Shown in pieces: positions 28,766 to 39,159 of a stretch of 64,000 nucleotides of DNA. The DNA comes from Paramesorhizobium endophyticum (GTDB lineage: Bacteria; Pseudomonadota; Alphaproteobacteria; Rhizobiales; Rhizobiaceae). The notes below the pieces were generated by a model. It was not told where the DNA came from, searched no databases, and was given only the letters and a program-made list of their open reading frames with translations. Every line of letters begins with the position of its first letter. Within the stretch, counting starts at the first letter, position 1. The position numbers and the translations under genes are program-made. The stretch spans positions 427,866 to 491,865 of the forward strand of contig NZ_BMHH01000001.1 of the NCBI RefSeq assembly GCF_014640615.1, written 5' to 3'.

Positions 28766-29110
28766 TCATGCGGCCTCCCGCCCCTTTTCCGTGCCCGGCG
28801 CGAGCGTCACTTCGAGACCGTTCAATTCCTGCGTCATGATGAGCTGGCAGGAAAGGCGGGAATTGTCCTCGACATGGAATGTCTGGTCGAGCTGGTCCTG
28901 CTCCTCGTCCAGCGGTGCATAGAGCTTGTCCGTCCACGCATCGTCCACATAGACATGGCAGGTGCCGCAGGCGCAGGCGCCGCCGCACTCGGCCTTGATG
29001 TCAAGTCCCCAGTCGCGGATGATCTCCATCACGCGGAAGCCTTCGAGCGCCTCCAGCGTGTGGCGCTCGCCATTCTGGTCGGTAACGTGGATAAGCAGGG
29101 TATCGGACAC
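28766..29110 (-). CDS. [2Fe-2S] ferredoxin, adrenodoxin type
   Basis: A 114-residue electron carrier. The cluster ligands are C42, C48, C51 and C88 (ECGGACACGTC and LSCQL), the adrenodoxin/putidaredoxin spacing. It lies just downstream of a ferredoxin-NADP reductase gene, and a repeat copy fills the spacer. Likely partners are that reductase, the sulfite reductase encoded at 31.7-33.4 kb, or the cytochrome P450 at 53.4 kb. The first is best supported by position. Confidence 0.92.
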   Translation of the reverse strand: MSDTLLIHVTDQNGERHTLEALEGFRVMEIIRDWGLDIKAECGGACACGTCHVYVDDAWTDKLYAPLDEEQDQLDQTFHVEDNSRLSCQLIMTQELNGLEVTLAPGTEKGREAA

Positions 29111-29131
29111 TAGAAGCCTTTTAATTTAGTC

Positions 29132-29173
29132 GCATAATCTTATCGAAAAAGTCTGTAACTTTTCGGATCATGC
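29132..29173. repeat. Palindromic repeat (family A) between reductase and ferredoxin genes
   Basis: GCATAATCTTATC, GAAAAAGTCTGTAACTTTTC, GGATCATGC. Its last bases are adjacent to the stop of the upstream reductase gene. Confidence 0.87.
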
Positions 29174-30226
<1,053 letters not shown>

Positions 30227-30240
30227 TTAAGAATTGCGCC

Positions 30241-30403
30241 AAGCGCCCTCGCCCTTCGAGGCTTCGTTTCCCCTTCGACAAGCTCAGGGGGCACTACGCA
30301 CCTCAGGATGAGGGATACTGAAGCGCCGCGCGCCCTTCACCCTCATGGTGAGGTGCGAGTGGAGCGCAGCGGAATGAGCCTCGAACCACGAGGGTGAAGG
30401 GGA
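30241..30403. repeat. Composite intergenic palindromic repeat (family B), copy 2
   Basis: The block CCCTCATGGTGAGGTG through CCTCGAACCACGAGGGTG is nearly identical to 1811-1875, and the CCCTCGCCCTTCGAGGC part matches 1688-1704. It fills the spacer between the DUF934 gene and the reductase. An internal stretch (CCCCTTCGACAAGCTCAGGG, 30270-30289) is itself palindromic and absent from copy 1. Confidence 0.75.
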
Positions 30404-30417
30404 TCATGTCCTCGTTC

Positions 30418-30942
30418 TCAAGCCGCTGGCGTCCGGCGCCAGCTGTAGCCGCTGGCCTTCGCCGAGCCGCGTCCCGGCTGGTAATAACCCGGCGTGTCGC
30501 GCAAATCGTCGGCGGCGAGGCGCTTCAGCGCTACCGCGTTCGTCACCTGAAGCGTGTCGAAACCGGCGCGGAGCATGAAAACCACCTGGTCGATCAGCAC
30601 ATCGCCCACGGCGCGCAGCTCTCCGGCAAAGCCGTGGCGCTCCTTCAGGATGCCAGCCTTGGAATAGGAGCGTCCGTCGTTGAAGGCCGGAAATTGCAGG
30701 GCGATCAGCGGGATCGTGTCGAGTTTGTCGATAAGCGGATCGATGCTCTCGCCTGGTGCGACCGTCACGCCGACCCGGCGGTTGCTGGTGCGCCGCACAT
30801 CGTCATCGAGCCCGAGCCATGCGGCCAATGGCAGAATGACGGCGGGCGCGTCACCCGCTTCCTCCAGGCTGGCAGCCTCGATATAGGGATCGTCGCGGAA
30901 GCCGTCACGTCCCCAGAGCTGTTTTTCGGCTGCGTCAGTCAT
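30418..30942 (-). CDS. DUF934 protein of the sulfite-reduction cluster
   Basis: A 174-residue protein of the DUF934 family. Recognisable segments are NRRVGVTVAPGESIDPLIDKL, LIALQFPAFNDGRSYSKA and DVLIDQVVFMLRAGFDTLQV. It starts at the ATG overlapping the cysH stop (ATGA, 30939-30942). Members occur next to cysI and cysH in proteobacteria and have been proposed to help sulfite reductase. The biochemical role is not settled. Confidence 0.88.
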   Translation of the reverse strand: MTDAAEKQLWGRDGFRDDPYIEAASLEEAGDAPAVILPLAAWLGLDDDVRRTSNRRVGVTVAPGESIDPLIDKLDTIPLIALQFPAFNDGRSYSKAGILKERHGFAGELRAVGDVLIDQVVFMLRAGFDTLQVTNAVALKRLAADDLRDTPGYYQPGRGSAKASGYSWRRTPAA

Positions 30943-31706
30943 GAATTCGTTTCCCTGGGCGAAAGGGTGGAGAGCGTTTCGGCAAGGCCGGTCAGGTGAA
31001 TGCCGCATTCGGTCTTGTCCGATCCGGCCCAACGTCCGGCGCGCTGGTCTTCTCCATCAGCGACGGGCCGCGTGCAGGGCATGCAGCCGATGGAGGGGTA
31101 GCCCTTTTCCACCAGCGGATGGACAGGGAGGCCGTGCGCTGCCATATAGGCCTTGATATCCGCCGCGCGCCAGCGAGCGAGCGGGTTGATGCGGATGCGC
31201 GGGCCCACCGCCTCGAACACGGGCAGGCTGGCGCGGGTCGAGGCCTGGAACTGCTTGCGGCCCGTCGTCCATGCACGCCAGGGCGCGACGGCGCGCGCCA
31301 TCGGCTCCACCTTACGGATATGGCAGCAGCGGTCCTTGTCGGTCATCGACAGCGCGCCGAACGGGTCTTCCGCCTTGAGTGTCTCGGGCAAGGGAAGGAT
31401 GTCGCGCACATCGGTCAAGCCCAGTTCCTCCACCAGACGGCGCCGATGGGCGAGGGTTGCCGGAAAATGCTTGCCCGTGTCGAGGAAGATAACCGGTGTC
31501 GTGTGGTCGACCTCGGAGATGAGATGCAGCAGCACCGCCGATTCGGCGCCGAAGGAGGAGACCACAGCGATCTCCTCATTGAACAGATGATCGACGGCAA
31601 GCTCGATGATGAGCCGCGCGTCGAGATTGCCATAACGGGCCTCCAGCGCGCGCGCCTCGTCGGCGGCGGACTCAACGGTGTCAGGCAGCACGGCTGATTT
31701 CGCCAT
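30939..31706 (-). CDS. cysH: Assimilatory adenylyl-sulfate (APS) reductase
   Basis: A 255-residue PAPS/APS reductase family enzyme that forms sulfite. The paired cysteines C127-C128 (RCCHIRKVEP) and C208-x-x-C211 (GCMPCTRP) bind a [4Fe-4S] cluster, so APS and not PAPS is the expected substrate. The catalytic cysteine is C234 in TECGIHL. FGAESAVLLHL is the P-loop-like nucleotide site. Its start overlaps cysI by 26 bases and its end overlaps the DUF934 gene, so all are translated from one mRNA. Confidence 0.95.
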   Translation of the reverse strand: MAKSAVLPDTVESAADEARALEARYGNLDARLIIELAVDHLFNEEIAVVSSFGAESAVLLHLISEVDHTTPVIFLDTGKHFPATLAHRRRLVEELGLTDVRDILPLPETLKAEDPFGALSMTDKDRCCHIRKVEPMARAVAPWRAWTTGRKQFQASTRASLPVFEAVGPRIRINPLARWRAADIKAYMAAHGLPVHPLVEKGYPSIGCMPCTRPVADGEDQRAGRWAGSDKTECGIHLTGLAETLSTLSPRETNS

Positions 31707-33351
31707 AGAGCGCCTCCTTGAACGGTGCCAGCCCCACCCGCCTGTAAGCGGCGAGGAAGATTTCGTCCTTGCTTTGGCGCAAAGCGAGATAGGTATCGAC
31801 GATTTTCTCTATGGCATCCACCACCTCTTCCGACGAGAAGCCGCGCCCGGTAATTTCGCCCACTGTGGTGATCTCGTCCGCCGAGCCGCCGAGCGTGATC
31901 TGGTAAAGCTCCTCGCCCTTCTTCTCGACGCCGAGAATGCCGATATGGCCGACATGGTGATGGCCGCAGGCATTGATGCAGCCGGAGATTTTGATCTTCA
32001 GATCGCCGATTTCCGCCTGCCGCTCCGCCGCGCCGAAGCGCTCGGAAATGCGCTGCGCCACGGGAATCGAGCGGGCATTGGCAAGCGCGCAATAATCGAG
32101 GCCGGGGCAAGCGATGATGTCGGTGATGAGCCCCGCATTGGCGGTGGCGAGCCCGTCAGTGAGAAGCAGGTCGTAGACCGCGCGAAGATCGGCGAGCGCC
32201 GCATGCGGCAGTACCAGATTCTGCTCGTGGCTGACGCGGATTTCGTCCTGGCTGAACTGCTCTGCAATATCAGCGACAAGGTCCATCTGCGAGGCGCTGG
32301 CGTCGCCGGGAATACCGCCGATGGGTTTCAGCGAGATGGTGACGACGCCGTAGTCCGGGTGCTTGTGCGGCGTGACATTCTGGTCCACCCAAGCTGCGAA
32401 ACCGGCATCCGCCTTTTTGGCCGCGGCCAGTGTGGCCCATCCTTCCGGCCTATCCGCCAGTGCTGGCGGGCGAAAATAGGTTTCGATGGCATCGATATCG
32501 GCTTGCGGCAGCTTGAGTTCGCTCTCTTTCAGCGCCTGCCATTCGGCTTCGATCTGGCGGGTCAGTTCCTCCGCGCCGGTTTCATGGACGAGAATCTTGA
32601 TACGGGCCTTGAACTTGTTGTCGCGGCGGCCATGGAGATTGTAAACGCGGACGATTGCCGTGGTGTAGGACAGCAGATCCTCGACAGGCAGGAAATCGCG
32701 AATCTTCTTCGCCACCATTGGCGTGCGTCCCTGGCCGCCGCCCACATAGACGGCGAAGCCCAACTCACCCGCTTGCGTTTTCTTCAGGTGCAGGCCGATG
32801 TCATGCACCTGGATTGCCGCGCGGTCGTGCTCCGCGCCTGTCACGGCAATCTTGAACTTGCGCGGCAGGTAGGAGAATTCCGGGTGGAGCGACGACCATT
32901 GCCGCAGAATTTCCGCATAGGGGCGCGGATCGGCCACCTCATCCGCCGCGACACCGGCGAAATGATCGGCGGTGACATTGCGGATGCAATTGCCCGAGGT
33001 CTGCATGGCGTGCATCTCGACTTCTGCAAGCTCGTCGAGAATAGCCGGAATATCCGCCAGCGCCGGCCAATTGTACTGGATGTTCTGCCGCGTGGTGAAA
33101 TGGCCGTAGCCGCGGTCATATTTGCGGGCGATATGGGCAAGCTTGCGCACCTGCCGGGAGGACAGTGTACCATAGGGAACGGCGACGCGCAGCATATAGG
33201 CATGAAGCTGGAGGTAGACGCCGTTCATCAGGCGAAGGGGGCGGAACTGATCCTCGGTCAGCTCGCCTGCGAGGCGGCGCTCGACCTGATCCTTGAACTG
33301 CGCGACACGGGCGGCGACGAAGGCGCGGTCGAATTCGTCATAACGATACAT
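31681..33351 (-). CDS. cysI: Sulfite reductase hemoprotein (nitrite/sulfite reductase family)
   Basis: Six-electron reduction of sulfite to sulfide at a siroheme/[4Fe-4S] centre. The cluster and siroheme ligands are C415, C421 (ACPGLDYCALA) and C458, C462 (SGCINACGHHH). The 556 residues contain the usual duplicated ferrodoxin-like halves, with GHFTTRQNIQYNW for siroheme binding. It lies three bases after the DUF2849 gene. The electron donor is probably ferredoxin, since no flavoprotein cysJ is present. Assignment to sulfite and not nitrite rests on the cysH and cysG neighbours. Confidence 0.94.
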   Translation of the reverse strand: MYRYDEFDRAFVAARVAQFKDQVERRLAGELTEDQFRPLRLMNGVYLQLHAYMLRVAVPYGTLSSRQVRKLAHIARKYDRGYGHFTTRQNIQYNWPALADIPAILDELAEVEMHAMQTSGNCIRNVTADHFAGVAADEVADPRPYAEILRQWSSLHPEFSYLPRKFKIAVTGAEHDRAAIQVHDIGLHLKKTQAGELGFAVYVGGGQGRTPMVAKKIRDFLPVEDLLSYTTAIVRVYNLHGRRDNKFKARIKILVHETGAEELTRQIEAEWQALKESELKLPQADIDAIETYFRPPALADRPEGWATLAAAKKADAGFAAWVDQNVTPHKHPDYGVVTISLKPIGGIPGDASASQMDLVADIAEQFSQDEIRVSHEQNLVLPHAALADLRAVYDLLLTDGLATANAGLITDIIACPGLDYCALANARSIPVAQRISERFGAAERQAEIGDLKIKISGCINACGHHHVGHIGILGVEKKGEELYQITLGGSADEITTVGEITGRGFSSEEVVDAIEKIVDTYLALRQSKDEIFLAAYRRVGLAPFKEALYGEISRAA

Positions 33352-33354
33352 GGC

Positions 33355-33651
33355 TTAAACCTCGGAAAGAATGCCTGGGCCGAAATCGATGGTCGGCCCG
33401 GAGATGCGGATGCGCTCGCGCAGGCGCAGCGGATGCAGCTTGCCGCCGCGATCCTCGACATCGATCAGATTGACATCGACCACCAGATTGGCGCGGACCG
33501 CTGCCTTGCCGGCTGCCGCCAGCGCGACTTCGGTCTCGGCGTCGCGGGCAACCCATACGCCATCGATGGTGCTGCGCCATTCCCCATCGGCACCATACCA
33601 GACGACTTCACCGTCGATAAGGCGGTTGGCGGTCAGAACCTTGCTCGTCAT
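33355..33651 (-). CDS. DUF2849 protein of the sulfite-reduction cluster
   Basis: A 98-residue DUF2849 protein, beginning KVLTANRLIDGEVVWY and with GDVVWxx-like repeats of short strands (GVWVARDAETEVALAAAGKA). Its ATG overlaps the cysG stop (ATGA, 33648-33651), and cysI follows after three bases. Members are found almost only between cysG and cysI in alphaproteobacteria. No enzymatic motif is visible; a role in siroheme handling is inferred from position. Confidence 0.87.
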   Translation of the reverse strand: MTSKVLTANRLIDGEVVWYGADGEWRSTIDGVWVARDAETEVALAAAGKAAVRANLVVDVNLIDVEDRGGKLHPLRLRERIRISGPTIDFGPGILSEV

Positions 33652-34727
33652 GTGGTCAATCCTTCGGAGTGCGGCGCGTGAATGTCCCTGGCTGCAGCGG
33701 GTGAAACGGCCGTAAAGGCGAGCGAAATGCCAGGGACGATTTCCGCGCCGATGCCTGCCGCCTGCAACGTCGCCATCTCCTCGCCCGCGCGGCTGGAGAG
33801 GAACAGGTCGCCGGATTTGAGCCGCGCGACGCGCTTGCCTTCGCCCGCCAATTGCACAAGCAGCGCCCCGGCCTCCCGGCTTCGCGCCCGGCAACCCTTG
33901 CGGCTCCCCACGGCAATGCGCTCGGCATCGCGGCGTCCCATCGCGATGACGCTATCTGGAACGCCGGTGTCGTGCACGATCACATCCGCCTCCATCAGCA
34001 CGCGCTGCGCGCGCAGCGTCAAAAGATCCTCCGCACCAGGGCCTGCACCGACGAGCCAGACATAGCCCTGCGGCGTTTCCGCCTCGAGCAGCGACCGCGC
34101 GGCGGCATGGGCGGCAGGTTCATCGCCACGCTCGATCCCGCTCGCCACCGCGCCGGAAAAGAAGGTGCGCCAGAACATCCGGCGGGCCACGCCCTTGGCG
34201 AGCAATTTCTCGACGGCAGGGCGGTAGGACTCGGCGAACCGGGCAAGCGCGCCCAGACGCGGCGACAGGGCGGCGTCGATGCGGGCGCGGATCATCTGCG
34301 TCAGCACAGGGCCCGTGCCTTCCGAGCCGATGGCTATGGCAAGCGGCGCGCGGTTGACGATGGCCGGGGTTAGAAAATCGCAAAGCTCGGGGCGGTCCAC
34401 CACATTGACGGGGATGCGCTGGCGGCGCGCCTCGGCGGCGATTGCCGCATCCCGCTCTTCCTCGCCGGTGGCGACGAAGACGAGCTTCGCGCCGGAAATA
34501 TGGGACGGCGCGAAAGCTTCGCCGATATGATCAAGCCCATGATCAGCAATATAGCGCGCAAGTGCGAGCGCCGGGTGCGGAGCCACTACGCGGATCGTGG
34601 CATTGGTCTGTCCGAGAAGCCGCGCCTTGTTGAGCGCCTCCTCGCCATCGCCCACGACCACGACCACTTTATTCTGGACGCGGAAGAAGGCGGGAAATAC
34701 CGACAGGGAGGCAGAATCAGACGCCAC
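33648..34727 (-). CDS. cysG: Siroheme synthase CysG with truncated methyltransferase domain
   Basis: The N-terminal part (about 1-215) is a precorrin-2 dehydrogenase/ferrochelatase: VVVVGDGEEALNKARLL is the NAD site, followed by the sirohydrochlorin domain. The C-terminal part starts as a SUMT/CobA domain (VWLVGAGPGAEDLLTLRAQ) but stops at residue 359 soon after AEIVPGIS; E. coli CysG has 457. Key SUMT loops are altered: RLKSGDLFLSSRAGEE replaces RLKGGDPFIFGRGGEE. The SUMT activity is probably lost, and a separate cobA would be needed. The start is GTG with AGGA upstream. It is the first gene of the cys operon. Confidence 0.88.
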   Translation of the reverse strand: MASDSASLSVFPAFFRVQNKVVVVVGDGEEALNKARLLGQTNATIRVVAPHPALALARYIADHGLDHIGEAFAPSHISGAKLVFVATGEEERDAAIAAEARRQRIPVNVVDRPELCDFLTPAIVNRAPLAIAIGSEGTGPVLTQMIRARIDAALSPRLGALARFAESYRPAVEKLLAKGVARRMFWRTFFSGAVASGIERGDEPAAHAAARSLLEAETPQGYVWLVGAGPGAEDLLTLRAQRVLMEADVIVHDTGVPDSVIAMGRRDAERIAVGSRKGCRARSREAGALLVQLAGEGKRVARLKSGDLFLSSRAGEEMATLQAAGIGAEIVPGISLAFTAVSPAAARDIHAPHSEGLTT

Positions 34728-34748
34728 GGGAAATCCTTTTCAGTTCAC

Positions 34749-34763
34749 CCCGGATTATCCGGG
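34749..34763. promoter_or_regulatory. Palindrome in the cysG leader
   Basis: CCCGGA-TTA-TCCGGG is a perfect 6-bp inverted repeat 21 bases before the GTG of cysG. It could be a repressor site for the sulfate-assimilation operon or a small RNA hairpin. The rest of 34764-34918 shows no gene. Confidence 0.4.
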
Positions 34764-34918
34764 ATTTACCTGAAGTTTATAAGGAACAGACTTGCGCGCA
34801 CCTATACGCAATTCGGAGCGTTTTTCCCGAAAACGACAGGCCCCAAGAATATTCGTCCAGAAGGCGAAGGTGCGAATATCCCACAATTTAGATGGGATTT
34901 ACCAATCAGGACAAGGAT

Positions 34919-35290
34919 TTAACGGGCCGCCATAAACGCCGCGGGCACATGCACGGGCCAGCGCCAGGGCAGGACGGCGACGAGATCGAAGCGCAGCGAG
35001 AGATGCGCCCGGTCGGGCTGACGGGCAAGCCAGAGATCGGCGGCAGCCTCGATCCGTCGCATGGATGTGTAGCCTACCGCCTCCATGGCGGATTCGAGCG
35101 AGGGGCGGGCTTTGACCTCAACTACCAGAACGAGATGACCCCGACGGGCGATCAGGTCGATTTCGCCAAGCCGGGTCTTGTAGCGGCGCGCAACGATGCG
35201 GAAGCCTTTGAGCATCAACGCCAGTGAGGCGAGCCGTTCCGCAGAATGTCCGCGGAAGAACGCCTTGCGCTTGCGCTCCAACTCCATCAT
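34919..35290 (-). CDS. YraN-family endonuclease-like protein (UPF0102)
   Basis: A 123-residue UPF0102 protein with a restriction-endonuclease-like fold. The conserved [12 protein letters not shown] segment, [21 protein letters not shown] (acidic D...E-x-K core) and [15 protein letters not shown] are visible. It overlaps the rsmI stop by four bases (ATGA). The yraN-rsmI pairing is widespread. Its cellular role is unproven. Confidence 0.93.
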   Translation of the reverse strand: MMELERKRKAFFRGHSAERLASLALMLKGFRIVARRYKTRLGEIDLIARRGHLVLVVEVKARPSLESAMEAVGYTSMRRIEAAADLWLARQPDRAHLSLRFDLVAVLPWRWPVHVPAAFMAAR

Positions 35291-36198
35291 CCGCGCCGCT
35301 CTTTCAGTTCGATCAGCCGCTGGTAGAGTTCGCCTTTGTGGCCGCCGGTCATCCGCGCCGCTTCGCCCGCCGCCTTGGACGGCGACATTTCGGCTGCGAG
35401 CGAGAGAAGAAGCCGGTCGATGTCCTCGGCGCTCGCAGGGGCGTCCGCCGCTTGCGGAGGGCCGACTAGCAGGACGACTTCGCCGCGCAGGCGGTCCTCG
35501 CCGTCGAATTGCCGGGTGAGTTCCCCGAGCGGCGCGGTCACAACCGTCTCATAGGCCTTGGTGAGTTCGCGGCAGAGCGCGCCGGGGCGCGTCTCGCCGA
35601 ATACCGCGGCCATGTCGGCAAGCGTGGCGGCGGTACGGTTGGGGGATTCGAAGAAGACGAGCGTCGCGTCGATCCTTTGCAGTGCTTCCAGTTTCGCGCG
35701 GCGCTGGCCCTGCTTCACCGGCAGAAAGCCGGCGAAGTGGAAACTGTCGGTCGGCAAGCCAGACGCCATCAATGCCGCCAGCACGGCGGATGCACCGGGA
35801 ACGGGAACGACGCGAATGCCCGCCGCCCTCGCCTCGCCCACCAGCCGGTAGCCGGGGTCGGAGACGAGCGGCGTCCCGGCATCCGAGACAAGCGCAACGC
35901 TTTTGCCCTCCTTGAGTGCGGCGATAAGTTTAGGCCCCGCTTCGGCGGCGTTGTGCTCGTGATAGGCGACGGGGCGCTTGGCTATGCCGAAACGGTCGAG
36001 CAGCACGCGGGTGACGCGCGTGTCCTCGCAGGCGAGAATATCGGCGGAGGCGAGCGTTTCAAGACCGCGGATGGTCATGTCACCGAGATTTCCGATGGGC
36101 GTGGCTACGATGTAGAGCGCGGGCTCGAGCGGGCGAGCATGGAAGGTCGCCTGGCCGATGAGGTAGTCTCGCTGGGAGGTGTCGGGATGGGTCAACAA
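35287..36198 (-). CDS. rsmI: 16S rRNA (cytidine1402-2'-O)-methyltransferase
   Basis: A SAM-dependent tetrapyrrole-methylase-fold enzyme that modifies C1402 of 16S rRNA. The signature [49 protein letters not shown] and [17 protein letters not shown] are all present. The start is uncertain: the longest frame begins with GTG at 36204, but that codon overlaps AGGAG. TTG codons at 36198 and 36195 lie five and eight bases after the site, so I place the start at 36198. yraN overlaps its end. Confidence 0.95.
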   Translation of the reverse strand: MLTHPDTSQRDYLIGQATFHARPLEPALYIVATPIGNLGDMTIRGLETLASADILACEDTRVTRVLLDRFGIAKRPVAYHEHNAAEAGPKLIAALKEGKSVALVSDAGTPLVSDPGYRLVGEARAAGIRVVPVPGASAVLAALMASGLPTDSFHFAGFLPVKQGQRRAKLEALQRIDATLVFFESPNRTAATLADMAAVFGETRPGALCRELTKAYETVVTAPLGELTRQFDGEDRLRGEVVLLVGPPQAADAPASAEDIDRLLLSLAAEMSPSKAAGEAARMTGGHKGELYQRLIELKERRG

Positions 36199-36234
36199 AA
36201 GCACTCCTGTTTGTTTGGAAGCGCTTGCGCAATA

Positions 36235-36391
36235 CCCCCCTCTGCCCTGCCGGGCACCTCCCCCTCAAGGGGGGAGATTGGCTGACACCGCCCTCTGCCC
36301 CACCTTTGCAACGCTGGCGATTGGTACCGAATACCGATGAAGGCGCAATCTCCCCCCTTGAGGGGGAGATGGCCGGCAGGCCAGAGGAGGG
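36235..36391. repeat. Large inverted intergenic repeat (family C), copy 1
   Basis: Arms of roughly 45 bases face each other in the rsmI-hemW spacer. The left arm has CCTCCCCCTCAAGGGGGGAG and the right arm CTCCCCCCTTGAGGGGGAG; each arm is also locally palindromic. This resembles the mosaic palindromic elements known from rhizobia. No gene is visible in 36205-36476. Confidence 0.75.
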
Positions 36392-36476
36392 TGAGCGGCG
36401 GTAAATGCATGAGCACCGGTTTCATCTGAAAAGGCGGTTTCAACCCTATCCGGCAAAGGCCCAGACGCCAAGCTAT

Positions 36477-37631
36477 CTAAGCCGCCAGATCCGCCACCAC
36501 CGCGTCGAGCAGCAGCGCGCCCTCCGGTGTGGCGCGGATGCGGGTGCGGGTCATCGGTTCGATCAGGCCCTGGCCGATGAGCGCTTCTAGCCTGCCCTCG
36601 TCAATCTCGTGCCCGGTCAGGCGGCGGTAGCGGGTGATGTCCACACCTTCGGTCAGGCGCAGACCCATCATCAGGAACTCGTCGCCCTCCTGGTCGGGCG
36701 TCAGATATTCTTCCTCGACGATACCCTGGCCCTCGCGCTCGGCCTTTTCGGCCCAGGTCTCGGGATGGCGCTCGGTCATGGTCACGGTGCGCACGCCGTT
36801 CTCGACGAAACGGCCATGGGCGCCCGGCCCGATGCCGGCATATTCGCCATAGCGCCAGTAGACGAGATTGTGCCGCGATTCGGCGCCCGGTGCGGCGTGA
36901 TTGGATATTTCGTAAGCCGGGAGACCGCGCGCCGCCGTCACTTCCTGCGTTTCGAGATAGAGCGCGGCGGCGTGGTCGCCATCGGGGGTGACCAGCTTGC
37001 CCGCCTTCCAGAGATTGTAGAAGGGCGTGCCTTCCTCAATGGTGAGCTGATAGAGTGACAGATGATCGGCGGCGAGTTCGATGGCCCGTTCCAGTTCCGC
37101 GCGCCAATCGGCGATGGTCTGGTCAGGGCGGGCATAGATGAGGTCGAAGGACAGGCGTGGGAAAATCTCGCGGGCAAGCCCGATCGCCTTCAGCGCTTCC
37201 TCGACATTGTGCAGCCGACCGAGCCGCCGCAAATCCTGATCGTTCAGCGCCTGCACGCCCATGGAAACGCGGTTGACGCCCGCCGCGCGATAGCCGCGAA
37301 AGCGCTCCGCCTCGACGCTCGACGGGTTGGCCTCCAGCGTCACCTCGACGCCATCAGCAATGCTCCAATTGGCCGCGATCTCGTTCAGCAGCCGCTCCAC
37401 GGTGGCCGGCTCCATCAGCGAAGGCGTGCCGCCGCCCAGAAAAATGCTGGTGACGGTGCGGGGGCCTGTTCGCTGCCGTATCGTCCGCATTTCGCGGGCG
37501 AAGGCGGCGGCAAAGCGCGGCTGGTCCACCTGCTGGTGGCGGACATGGCTGTTGAAGTCGCAATAAGGGCATTTGGCCGCGCAGAACGGCCAATGGAGAT
37601 AGACGCCGAAGCTGCCTTCGCCTCGTGTCAT
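36477..37631 (-). CDS. hemW: Radical SAM heme chaperone HemW
   Basis: A radical SAM protein related to coproporphyrinogen III dehydrogenase that handles heme. The cluster motif is CxxxCxxC in FCAAKCPYCDFNSH, which places it among HemW and not HemN proteins. GGGTPSLM and the EANPSSVEAERF segment follow. The start ATG at 37631 overlaps the rdgB stop as TGATG; a GTG directly before it is an alternative. It is in the operon rph-rdgB-hemW. Confidence 0.93.
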   Translation of the reverse strand: MTRGEGSFGVYLHWPFCAAKCPYCDFNSHVRHQQVDQPRFAAAFAREMRTIRQRTGPRTVTSIFLGGGTPSLMEPATVERLLNEIAANWSIADGVEVTLEANPSSVEAERFRGYRAAGVNRVSMGVQALNDQDLRRLGRLHNVEEALKAIGLAREIFPRLSFDLIYARPDQTIADWRAELERAIELAADHLSLYQLTIEEGTPFYNLWKAGKLVTPDGDHAAALYLETQEVTAARGLPAYEISNHAAPGAESRHNLVYWRYGEYAGIGPGAHGRFVENGVRTVTMTERHPETWAEKAEREGQGIVEEEYLTPDQEGDEFLMMGLRLTEGVDITRYRRLTGHEIDEGRLEALIGQGLIEPMTRTRIRATPEGALLLDAVVADLAA

Positions 37632-38278
37632 CACTCGATCCCGAGCGCATCGCGCGCGAAAAGACGGAAGGCGCGGGCGCGATGCGACAGCGCTTCCGCC
37701 ATCCCCGGCTTCCAGCCATGCTTCTCCTCGGCGGACATTTCGCCAAAGGTGCGCTCGTGACCATCGGGCAGGAACATCGGGTCATAGCCGAAGCCCTGCT
37801 CTCCACGCGGCGGCCAGACGAGCGTGCCTTCTACCTCTCCGCGATAGAAATCCGTGTGCCCGTCCGGCCAGGCGATACAGATGACCGAGACGAACCGCGC
37901 GGTACGCTTGTCCGGCGTGAGCGCGCCCTTCTCGCGCAGCGCATTTTCCACGCTGTGCATGCCGTAGACGAAATCGCGCGTGCCGTCGGGCAGTTCCGCC
38001 CAGTTGGCGGTGTAGACGCCCGGCGCGCCATCTAGGGCATCGACGGCGACGCCCGAATCGTCCGAGAGGGCGGGCAGTCCGGTGACTTTCGCCGCGGCCA
38101 GCGCCTTGATGGCGGCGTTTTCCTCGAAGGTCGTGCCCGTCTCTTCCGGCTCGGGCAGGCCTAGTTCGCCCGCCGATTGCGTCTCGAAGCCGAACGGGCC
38201 GATCAGGTCATGGATTTCCTTGAGCTTGCCCTTGTTGTGGGTAGCAACGATCAGCCGGCCTTTTTCCAGTCTTCTCAT
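37631..38278 (-). CDS. rdgB: dITP/XTP pyrophosphatase (non-canonical purine NTP)
   Basis: Removes non-canonical purine NTPs such as dITP and XTP from the nucleotide pool. The 215 residues match the Ham1/RdgB family: [12 protein letters not shown] at the start, [27 protein letters not shown] and [12 protein letters not shown]. The ATG at 38278 begins four bases after the rph stop and gives the expected N-terminus. It is translationally coupled to hemW. Confidence 0.96.
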   Translation of the reverse strand: MRRLEKGRLIVATHNKGKLKEIHDLIGPFGFETQSAGELGLPEPEETGTTFEENAAIKALAAAKVTGLPALSDDSGVAVDALDGAPGVYTANWAELPDGTRDFVYGMHSVENALREKGALTPDKRTARFVSVICIAWPDGHTDFYRGEVEGTLVWPPRGEQGFGYDPMFLPDGHERTFGEMSAEEKHGWKPGMAEALSHRARAFRLFARDALGIE

Positions 38279-38282
38279 TCGA

Positions 38283-38999
38283 TCAAGCCACCGCCATCTT
38301 CTGCAGGGAAACGAGCCGGTTGATGCCCGTGCGCGCAAGTTGCATAAGCGAGCCGAACTGCTCTTCCGAGAACGGCTCGCCCTCGGCAGTGCCCTGGATT
38401 TCGACGATGCCGCCCTTGCCTGTCATGACGAAATTGGCGTCGGTCGCGGCGGTCGAATCCTCGGCATAGTCGAGGTCGATGACCGGCTCGCCACCCCATA
38501 TGCCGCAGGAAATGGCGGCAACGTGGTCCTTCAGAACCTTCTCGACCTTCACCATCTGGCGCGTTTCCATCCAGCGCAGGCACTCATGGAGCGCCACCCA
38601 GCCGCCGGAGATTGCGGCGGTTCGGGTGCCGCCATCGGCCTGGATGACGTCACAATCGATGGTGATCTGCTGCTCGCCCAGCGCCTGGAGATCGACCACG
38701 GCGCGTAAGGAACGGCCGATCAATCTTTGAATCTCCAGCGTTCGCCCGCCCTGCTTGCCGGTGGAAGCTTCGCGCCGCATCCGGTCGCCGGTGGAGCGGG
38801 GCAGCATGCCATATTCCGCCGTCACCCAGCCCTTGCCGGAATTGCGCATCCAGCCCGGCACTTTTTCTTCCAGGCTCGCCGTGCAGAGCACATGCGTATC
38901 GCCGAAGCGGACCAGACAGGAGCCTTCGGCATGTTTGGAAACGCCGCGCTCGAATGAGACGGCGCGCATTTCGTCTGCGGCGCGCTTGGATGGACGCAT
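38283..38999 (-). CDS. rph: Ribonuclease PH
   Basis: A phosphate-dependent exoribonuclease that trims tRNA 3' ends. The 238 residues fit. It has [33 protein letters not shown], and [15 protein letters not shown] for phosphate and RNA binding. It is divergent from hrcA over a 160-base spacer that must contain both promoters, and it heads rph-rdgB-hemW. Confidence 0.97.
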   Translation of the reverse strand: MRPSKRAADEMRAVSFERGVSKHAEGSCLVRFGDTHVLCTASLEEKVPGWMRNSGKGWVTAEYGMLPRSTGDRMRREASTGKQGGRTLEIQRLIGRSLRAVVDLQALGEQQITIDCDVIQADGGTRTAAISGGWVALHECLRWMETRQMVKVEKVLKDHVAAISCGIWGGEPVIDLDYAEDSTAATDANFVMTGKGGIVEIQGTAEGEPFSEEQFGSLMQLARTGINRLVSLQKMAVA

Positions 39000-39159
39000 G
39001 GGGACCCTCGATTCATCTTATCTGAAATGGGCTTTTAGGCCGCAACGACGGAAATAGAAAGATACTTAAGGGCAGCGCGCCTTTGACCGCCGGATGGGCG
39101 CGCATATATAATCATGTTCAACCCAGCCATTCAGGCCTGATGGAGCCCGCGCAACGGAC

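Noticed and set aside
31678..33681. A 667-codon plus-strand open frame opposite cysI and cysH
   Set aside because: It runs across four real genes on the other strand and resembles no family. The cys proteins on the minus strand have all their cofactor residues.
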